Below, piece by piece: positions 1 to 5,128 of a stretch of 7,590 nucleotides of DNA. The stretch comes from an uncultured Prevotella sp. (GTDB lineage Bacteria; Bacteroidota; Bacteroidia; Bacteroidales; Bacteroidaceae): positions 1 through 7,590 of the forward strand of contig CAAGLS010000201.1 in the NCBI GenBank assembly GCA_900770845.1, given 5' to 3'. The translations under genes were made by a program, and so were the position numbers. Numbering within the stretch: the first letter of the stretch is position 1; each line of letters opens with the position of its first letter. The notes under the pieces are model-generated. The model saw nothing but the letters and a program-made list of their open reading frames with translations. It did no database searches and was not told the DNA's origin.

Positions 1-21
1 CTGTTGACGGCATAAGATAGA

Positions 22-109
22 AGCCCCAAGTGGGGCTAATCCCCATAGATAAGTCATCCTGCCGTACAACTCGGTCTTCATATTGCTCGTTCCTCGCAAC
101 ACGAAGACC
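22..109 (-). other. strand-biased stem-loop plus small hairpin, possible structured RNA or leader
   Basis: Positions 73-109 fold into a 14-bp stem with a 9-nt loop. The outer arms are GGTCTTC (73-79) and GAAGACC (103-109). Two inner pairs (80/102 and 82/100) are A-C mismatches in a plus-strand transcript but G-U wobbles in a minus-strand one, so the full stem only works as minus-strand RNA. Further along the same strand, 22-37 is a second hairpin (AGCCCC, 4-nt loop, GGGGCT). A minus-strand ATG at 57 opens a frame that reaches the window edge (19 codons, start MTYLWGLAPLG), so the large stem could be the leader of a gene outside the window; I do not recognise that peptide. The stem could instead be a 3' structure behind the porin gene or an end of a mobile element. 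I see no TAnnTTTG promoter box just upstream on the minus strand. Confidence 0.3.
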
Positions 110-147
110 TCTTTAGTTTAATTACCATTTGCGTTTATCTCAATCCA

Positions 148-224
148 TAGGAGGTTCAGCGTCTCGCTGAACAATAGCCAATTGGGGCGTAGACCCTTGT
201 GCGGCGGGACGCCGCGCCTCCTAC
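148..224. repeat. palindromic repeat element A, bounded by TAGGAGG and CCTCCTA
   Basis: The element starts with TAGGAGG (148-154) and ends with CCTCCTA (217-223). Inside are two hairpins with 3-nt loops: GTTCAGCG-TCT-CGCTGAAC (154-172, perfect 8-bp stem) and GTGCGGCG-GGA-CGCCGCGC (199-217, 8 bp including one G-T pair). The 26 nt between them include CCAATTGG and an imperfect GGG/CCC dyad. The right half closely matches the right ends of elements B and C; the left hairpin has the same build with a different sequence. Read on the minus strand, the element begins directly after the TAG stop of the porin gene, so it lies in that gene's 3' untranslated region and could stabilise the end of the mRNA. 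There is no T-tract typical of an intrinsic terminator. Confidence 0.7.
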
Positions 225-1519
225 TAAAGGAAGAATCCCTGGTAGGCGACGCCGATGTTGATGCTGGGCTCGTTGTCGTAGGGCGACTTGAGGAAGCGGT
301 GGCTGTAGTCGGCCTTGACGGCAATCTGGGGCAAGGGATAATAGTTGAGGCCGAAGGCCACACGGTGCTTCTTGGTATACTCGTAGGCCACCTGTCGCTT
401 GTCGCGCACGTAGGGATTGTAGTATTCGTAGCGGCCGAAGAGGTAGAGCTTCTGCTCGTCGGCGCGCAGCTTCCCAATCTGCGAGAAGATGTCGTAGCCA
501 GCCTCTACGCCCACCGCCACGGCATTCTTGCCCACCAAGTCGTGGGAATAGGGCGACGTGCGGCTCTGGCGGCCACCCAAGTTCACGATGTCGTAGGCGT
601 CGCTCAGATGACCGTAGTCGGCCTGGCCTCGCACAATCCAGTTCCAGCGGTTGAGGGTGAAGTCCACGCTGCCAAAGGCAATCGCCCCCTTGAGCTTCGA
701 CTCCTGTCCGTCGGCGTTGCGCACGTAGCTGTTGTCGATGGAATGGCCGTAGTAGCCGCTCAGACCGATGCGCAGACCGGGAATGGAATAGTTGTCGATG
801 CGGGCGCTCACGCCATACTTGTTGGCCGGCTCAAACTCGAAGGGGTCCTTCGTGCCGTCGTGAATCCAGCCGTCGCGGTTGAACTCCAAGGCGTCGAGGC
901 CGGCGATGAACTGCACCTCGTAGCGCCACTGCGGCAGACGGCCCCAAAGGCTGATGCCCGTCTGGTGCCACGTGGAGGGGATGATGGTGTTCTCGCCCTC
1001 GGGACGGTAGACGGTGAAGAAGTTGAGCGGCTCGTGATGGGCGTTGTTCAGTCCCACAGGCACCACGATATGGCCCACGCGCACATTGAACTTGCCCTGC
1101 CAGAAGGCTTTCTGCAGCCAGAACTGCTCCAGCTCCACCTCGCCGCCTTTCTCAACCTCGCTCTCCCACTCGCCGCCTTCCTCATACTCGCGCTCGTAGG
1201 CGGAGCCGGTGCCGCCATGCTCAAACTCAATCTCCGAGCCCATGGTCCAGCCCTTGCCGAAGTCATAGCCCAAATAAACCACCACGTGGGGGAGGCTGAA
1301 CTCCCCGTGGCTGGGGTCGTTCTTGTATTTGCCCGGATCCATGTAGCGGTATACATTGTTACTATAGAACATTCGGCTCAAGGCGACCTCACCGTAGCCG
1401 CCCACGCTGAACCTGTTGCCGCGCGCATGGCTCATCACGGAGTCGGCGGCGTTGACCTGTGCCTGGGCCGTGAGCGAGCAACCCAAGAGCATGGCTGAGA
1501 AGAATAAGGATAATTTCAT
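224..1519 (-). CDS. outer-membrane beta-barrel, phosphate-selective-porin-like
   Basis: This encodes 431 residues predicted to form a beta-barrel in the outer membrane for diffusion of small solutes; the substrate is unknown. Residues 1-20 look like a Sec signal peptide, with probable cleavage after AQA. LLGC at 11-14 resembles a lipobox but is less likely for a barrel. The mature part has the alternating hydrophobic/polar strands, glycines and aromatics of porins (GGYGEVALSRM near 40-50; VRVGHIVVPVGLNNAHHEP at 146-164; repeated Y-x-Y/F strands towards the end). Length fits the OprO/OprP-like family (about 400-450 residues). Residues 108-132 are very rich in glutamate, probably a loop. The protein ends FFL, although barrels usually end in F. 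The ATG at 1519 is supported by the signal peptide directly after it and a promoter 24 nt upstream. It is transcribed away from the restriction operon, with no evident functional link. The barrel call is firm; the substrate class is family inference. Confidence 0.85.
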   Translation of the reverse strand: MKLSLFFSAMLLGCSLTAQAQVNAADSVMSHARGNRFSVGGYGEVALSRMFYSNNVYRYMDPGKYKNDPSHGEFSLPHVVVYLGYDFGKGWTMGSEIEFEHGGTGSAYEREYEEGGEWESEVEKGGEVELEQFWLQKAFWQGKFNVRVGHIVVPVGLNNAHHEPLNFFTVYRPEGENTIIPSTWHQTGISLWGRLPQWRYEVQFIAGLDALEFNRDGWIHDGTKDPFEFEPANKYGVSARIDNYSIPGLRIGLSGYYGHSIDNSYVRNADGQESKLKGAIAFGSVDFTLNRWNWIVRGQADYGHLSDAYDIVNLGGRQSRTSPYSHDLVGKNAVAVGVEAGYDIFSQIGKLRADEQKLYLFGRYEYYNPYVRDKRQVAYEYTKKHRVAFGLNYYPLPQIAVKADYSHRFLKSPYDNEPSINIGVAYQGFFL

Positions 1520-1542
1520 GATTGATACATTTGTTTCCGCTG

Positions 1543-1574
1543 CAAAATTAACGCTCTTTTACATCCACAGCAAT
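1543..1574 (-). promoter_or_regulatory. Bacteroidetes-type promoter of the porin gene
   Basis: On the minus strand, ATTG (1574-1571, variant of the -33 TTTG) is followed after exactly 20 nt by TAATTTTG (1550-1543), which matches the -7 consensus TAnnTTTG. Transcription would start near 1535-1538, giving a leader of about 17-20 nt with no Shine-Dalgarno, normal for this phylum. Confidence 0.7.
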
Positions 1575-1720
1575 ACCTAAAACTTGGTAATCCTTTTGCA
1601 TAAAATATAAATCCCTGCCTACGGCTCACCAATTGTCACGCACACAATGAGCGCGCGGGGAGGCCTTCCCGTCAATGGAAATGCGCCTTTGCGAGACAAT
1701 TCCGATTCTTCCGGATGTTC

Positions 1721-1802
1721 TGTGACAACTGACACGATAGTCCGCGACAATTGTCACAATAGTCTGTGGCAGTTGACACGATAGTCTGTGACAGTTGTCA
1801 CA
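1721..1802. promoter_or_regulatory. tandem 22-bp operator-like array with CRP/FNR-type dyads
   Basis: Four consecutive copies start at 1721, 1743, 1765 and 1787 with a period of exactly 22 bp, about two helical turns. The first three end in the linker ATAGTC. The last copy is a near-perfect dyad, TGTGACA-GT-TGTCACA (1787-1802), which fits the CRP/FNR-superfamily pattern TGTGA-N6-TCACA. The others are weaker: copy 2 keeps GACAATTGTC, and copies 1 and 3 have a right half TGACACG. Copies 1 and 3 differ at only three positions, all transitions. Further matches are AATTGTCACG at 1631 and a half-site TTGTGAC at 1873. The array lies about 147 bp upstream of the porin -33 box and 122 bp upstream of the restriction-operon -33 box, so it could serve either gene. 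No regulator gene is in the window. Apart from these sites I see nothing between 1575 and 1923. Confidence 0.6.
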
Positions 1803-1923
1803 GAAGATGCGCAAGCGAGCGCCGCTGTGGTCAAAAGCCATCTACGACGACGGGGAGAGCTTCATGCCCACATTGTGACCATAGGCTCAAACAAGAAAAA
1901 CAAATCAAAAACGAACGGAAACC

Positions 1924-1955
1924 ATTGGGCGCGCAAGAAATATTTTGTATTTTTG
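1924..1955 (+). promoter_or_regulatory. Bacteroidetes-type promoter of the res-mod operon
   Basis: ATTG (1924-1927) is followed after 20 nt by TATTTTTG (1948-1955), a full match to the -7 consensus TAnnTTTG. The transcript would start around 1960-1964, directly before repeat element B, giving a leader of roughly 310 nt if translation starts at 2271. It has the same ATTG-N20 geometry as the porin promoter. Confidence 0.7.
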
Positions 1956-1968
1956 CAGCAGGAAAAGA

Positions 1969-2025
1969 TAGGAGGCACGGCGGGACGCCATGCATGAATG
2001 TGCGGCGGGACGCCGCACCTCCTAC
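1969..2025 (+). repeat. palindromic repeat element B, two hairpin units
   Basis: It is bounded by TAGGAGG (1969-1975) and CCTCCTA (2018-2024). Unit 1 is CACGGCG-GGA-CGCCATG (one C-A mismatch in the stem) and unit 2 is TGCGGCG-GGA-CGCCGCA (perfect 7-bp stem), joined by CATGAA. The first half matches the start of element C and the second half matches its end. It begins 14 nt after the -7 box of the res-mod promoter, so it should form the 5' end of that mRNA. An ATG inside the linker (1994) opens a 21-codon frame ending at 2059. This could be a leader peptide but may be chance, because element C has a similar ATGAATG linker. Confidence 0.75.
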
Positions 2026-2270
2026 TACGAAGCCAATGAATAACGGTTCAGTTATATAGAAGAAATAAAGGCTGGCCAAAGCGCGTCCACTCCCGCCATG
2101 GCAGAGGTGGAGCAAGCTTGGCTCTGCCCATCTGGCTTAACGAAGACATCAGTTTCCACAACACCCATCCTCAGCATGGTCAACACCCGTGGCGCTCCCT
2201 CCCGACACTCGGGGAGAGGACAAGCCTGGGCTATGCAGGAAGACCATGGCAAAAAGCTGAAAGAAAAGAC
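2026..2270 (+). other. long GC-rich leader of the res-mod operon, start ambiguity
   Basis: This stretch separates element B from the chosen res start. Unlike the AT-rich spacers elsewhere in the window it is GC-rich (35 of 60 bases at 2061-2120), more like coding DNA. The res frame is open back to 2040, and a TTG at 2118 could add 51 residues to the N-terminus. A second frame runs from an ATG at 2098 to a stop at 2284-2286 (62 codons), overlapping the res start. A hairpin with a bulge can form around 2199-2218 (CTCC/GGAG outer arms). I recognise no domain in either translation and no known riboswitch. It may be untranslated leader, a true N-terminal extension, or a degraded gene or dispersed repeat. 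Confidence 0.4.
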
Positions 2271-5114
2271 ATGTTTTACAAGCTAATAGAAAAGAAGCGA
2301 GACCTCTGGCTTGCGTCCGACGACTGTACCGTCAGGTCGCTCATCGCCTATATCGAGCGGCGCGGAAAGATGCGCGACGCTCAGATAGAGGCCATCAAGA
2401 CCTACCTATACCTGAAGATAGCCTGCGAGAACAAGCCGTTGTGGCAGCTCTTTGTCGAAGGCACGTTCAACGACACACGGATAGGAGAGGTGGAACTCAC
2501 TGACACGGCACGCAAGGTGATGGCCGAGGAACCAGCCGCGGTGGCCCTCTTCCAATACTCGCGGCTGAGGGACAAGAGGGGCAAGCAGTTGGCTCCCGAA
2601 CTGGAAAGGCTCATCAAACGCCACGCCGACCAAATCGACTACAAGACGGCCTTCAAGAAAATCTTCTATGGCGTGGGCTACACCGACTATCTCTTCAGCC
2701 TGCCCATGGGGGCGGGCAAGACCTATCTGATGGCGGCCTTCATCTACCTCGACCTCTACTTCGCACAGAACGAGCCCCGCAACCCCATCTTCGCCCACAA
2801 CTTCATGGTCATGGCCCCATCGGGGCTGAAGTCGTCCATTGTGCCGAGCCTGAAACACATACAAGAGTTCGACCCCTCATGGATCATACCCGAGCCCACG
2901 GCCACACAACTTGCACGGCTCATCAAGTTTGAGACTCTCGACGAGCAGAAGAGCGCAAGCAAGAGCAACATCATCAGAAACCCCAACGCACAGAAAATAA
3001 ACAACCACCAGCCCTTGGACGACTTGATGGGGCTCGTGGCCATCACCAATGCTGAGAAAGTGATCCTCGACCGAATGGCAGACACCCAAGACCCCTCGTT
3101 CTTCAGCGAGGAGGAGCTGAAGAGGATGGAAGTGGCCAATGAGCTGCGCGACATCATCGGCAGGCTGCCCCACCTCTCCATCTTCATCGACGAGGTGCAC
3201 CATGCCGCCGACAGCGAGATCAAACTCAGACAGGTGGTCAACAAGTGGACAGAGAACCACACCTTCAACTCCGTAATGGGCTTCTCGGGCACGCCCTATC
3301 TCGAAAAGGCCGAGAGCCTGACGCTGGCCACCGACTTCGCCATACGCAACACCGACCTTGCAAACGTGGTGTACTACTATCCGCTGATAGAGGGCGTGGG
3401 CAACTTCCTGAAAGTGCCTGAAGTGAAGTATACCGACAACGACCGGGCCACCATCATCGACGACGGCGTGAGGGAGTTTCTCGACAAGTATAAGGACACC
3501 GTGTACGACAATGGCTCCTGCGCCAAACTGGCCATCTACTGCAGCCAGATAGAAACCCTCGAAGAGGACGTATACCCCCAGGTGGCGGAGATTGTGTCGG
3601 CCTACGGACTGCCCCCCACGGAGGCTATCCTGAAATACCACGGCGGCAACCGACAGTATCCGCAAGCCGTGGGTGCGGCGGCGGCCTTTGCCTCGCTCGA
3701 CACTCCGCTGTCGCACGTGAGGATCATCCTCTTGGTGCAAATTGGCAAGGAGGGATGGGACTGCAAGAGCCTCACCGGCGTGATATTGCCACAGAAAGGC
3801 GCCTGCCCCACCAACATGGTGCTGCAGACCAGCTGCCGCTGCCTCCGCCAGGTGGACAGCCACAGGAGGGAGACGGCCCTGATATGGCTCAACAAGTTCA
3901 ACGCCGACAAGCTCAACCGCCAACTCATGCAGCAGCAGAACATCTCGCTGCAGGAGTTCAGCAACAAGCCCGAACCCGAAACTCCACACATCGACCGCCA
4001 TTCGCGCATGGAAAAGCTCCACGTGCCCGACATCGACTTCTATCAGCTCAAGGTGAGCTACGAGACGTTGGTGGTGGACGAGGACAACCACCCCGACCAA
4101 CGGCTGCGCGACCCACGCCTGCTCGCCCCCAAGGCCATGGCCCTCATCCACAGGCAGGACCTCGCTGGAAAGCTGCTCGACTCATACGAGCAGGAGGCCG
4201 AGGCAACCCACCGCCTAAGCTACCAATGGTGGCTGCAACAAATCGCCAAGGAGAGTTTCGGCACACTCAGCGTGGCAAGGCTCAAGACGTGCGACGCGCA
4301 GCTCAAGGCGGTGTTCTCGAAAATCACCATCGAGGAGGAAGGCCACACCGTGGAAAATCCCGCCTACGACCAGGCACGCGTACGCTCGCTCATACGCCAG
4401 GCCTTCGCTCCCATACGCGACTTTAGGACACATGAGGAGCTGCTGCCCTGCCAGGCCAGTCTGCTGAAGATAGAGAAGCTGACATCGCCCGTGGAAGACA
4501 ACGGGAGATACTATCCCCCGCAGGAGGCCGTGAGGGAGATAGTGGACTGGGACCAACGCCCACCCCAGCAGGAACTGAGCCAGCAGGTGAGGGACAAGCT
4601 CGAAGAGCTGAGGCTGTTGGGAATGGACATATCCAAGCTGTCGCCTCAAAGGGACCCGCACCCCGAGCGCATGCAGACCTACCACTATCTGCCCTACCGA
4701 TTCGACAGCAGGATGGAGCGCGACTTCCTCGCCCAAGAGCTGCTGCCCCTCATACACGACCGGCAGTTGGAAGCCTATTTCAACGGCGACGAGACGCTCA
4801 CGCAGTTCATCATCAACTGCTACCAGCAGAAAGGCGGCTCATGGCACTACGCCGGCCGCTACGTGCCCGACTTCCTGCTGCTCAGCCGCAAGCCCGACGG
4901 CGCCATCGACCGCGTGGTCATCATCGAGACCAAGGGCGAGGGCTTCGCCGCGAAGTTCGCCAACAGGCTGAAGTTCATGCAGACAGAGTTCATCAAGCAA
5001 AACAACGAGAAGTTCGGCTACCGACGTTTTGACTTCCTCTATCTTGAGGACACGCTCACGGCAGAGCAGCGGCGGCAGAAAACCCTGCAAAAAATCAACG
5101 AATTCTTCAAATAG
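2271..5114 (+). CDS. res: Type III-like restriction helicase-nuclease (Res)
   Basis: This encodes 947 residues: a superfamily 2 ATP-dependent helicase/translocase fused to a nuclease, expected to act in the cytoplasm with the methyltransferase made next, cutting unmodified DNA. Motifs in order are Walker A MGAGKT (146-151, K150), Walker B DEVH (307-310), motif III GFSGTP (337-342), motif V GWDCKSL (495-501) and motif VI QTSCRCLRQ (519-527, probable arginine fingers R523/R526). At the C-terminus PDF (D867) and ETK (E886, K888) form a PD-(D/E)xK nuclease centre, as in Type III Res subunits. Length fits that family (about 900-1000). Walker A lies later than usual, leaving about 145 residues of unrecognised, mostly helical-looking N-terminus. 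The first in-frame ATG is 2271, after an A-rich stretch; a TTG at 2118 is the alternative start. Res precedes mod, the reverse of classical Type III order. All catalytic residues appear intact. A Type III-like defence helicase outside the classical group is possible. Confidence 0.85.
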   Translation: MFYKLIEKKRDLWLASDDCTVRSLIAYIERRGKMRDAQIEAIKTYLYLKIACENKPLWQLFVEGTFNDTRIGEVELTDTARKVMAEEPAAVALFQYSRLRDKRGKQLAPELERLIKRHADQIDYKTAFKKIFYGVGYTDYLFSLPMGAGKTYLMAAFIYLDLYFAQNEPRNPIFAHNFMVMAPSGLKSSIVPSLKHIQEFDPSWIIPEPTATQLARLIKFETLDEQKSASKSNIIRNPNAQKINNHQPLDDLMGLVAITNAEKVILDRMADTQDPSFFSEEELKRMEVANELRDIIGRLPHLSIFIDEVHHAADSEIKLRQVVNKWTENHTFNSVMGFSGTPYLEKAESLTLATDFAIRNTDLANVVYYYPLIEGVGNFLKVPEVKYTDNDRATIIDDGVREFLDKYKDTVYDNGSCAKLAIYCSQIETLEEDVYPQVAEIVSAYGLPPTEAILKYHGGNRQYPQAVGAAAAFASLDTPLSHVRIILLVQIGKEGWDCKSLTGVILPQKGACPTNMVLQTSCRCLRQVDSHRRETALIWLNKFNADKLNRQLMQQQNISLQEFSNKPEPETPHIDRHSRMEKLHVPDIDFYQLKVSYETLVVDEDNHPDQRLRDPRLLAPKAMALIHRQDLAGKLLDSYEQEAEATHRLSYQWWLQQIAKESFGTLSVARLKTCDAQLKAVFSKITIEEEGHTVENPAYDQARVRSLIRQAFAPIRDFRTHEELLPCQASLLKIEKLTSPVEDNGRYYPPQEAVREIVDWDQRPPQQELSQQVRDKLEELRLLGMDISKLSPQRDPHPERMQTYHYLPYRFDSRMERDFLAQELLPLIHDRQLEAYFNGDETLTQFIINCYQQKGGSWHYAGRYVPDFLLLSRKPDGAIDRVVIIETKGEGFAAKFANRLKFMQTEFIKQNNEKFGYRRFDFLYLEDTLTAEQRRQKTLQKINEFFK

Positions 5115-5128
5115 CAAACAAGCAAACT

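Noticed and set aside
1..57. A partial minus-strand gene starting at 57 (MTYLWGLAPLG...)
   Set aside because: Only 19 codons are visible, part of the frame is a hairpin, there is no promoter box nearby and no recognisable family. It is kept only as a possibility under the stem-loop feature.
182..1498. A 438-codon plus-strand open frame opposite the porin gene
   Set aside because: It is the antisense shadow of a GC-rich gene. Its translation is a low-complexity run of A, V, L, G and H with no domain, while the minus strand gives a clear signal peptide and barrel.
1766..2115. Short open frames over the spacer (1766-2059 plus strand, 1831-2115 minus strand)
   Set aside because: They run through the operator-like array, the promoter and the palindromic repeat. 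Their peptide similarity to frames near 7259-7586 comes only from the shared repeat elements.
2199..2218. The hairpin in the res leader as a riboswitch or attenuator
   Set aside because: It is a single stem with a bulge in GC-rich DNA; I see no conserved riboswitch core and no T-tract.
2877..4151. A 424-codon minus-strand open frame inside res
   Set aside because: It is antisense to conserved helicase motifs (DEVH, SGTP, GWDC, CLRQ) and has shadow-like V/H/L-rich composition.
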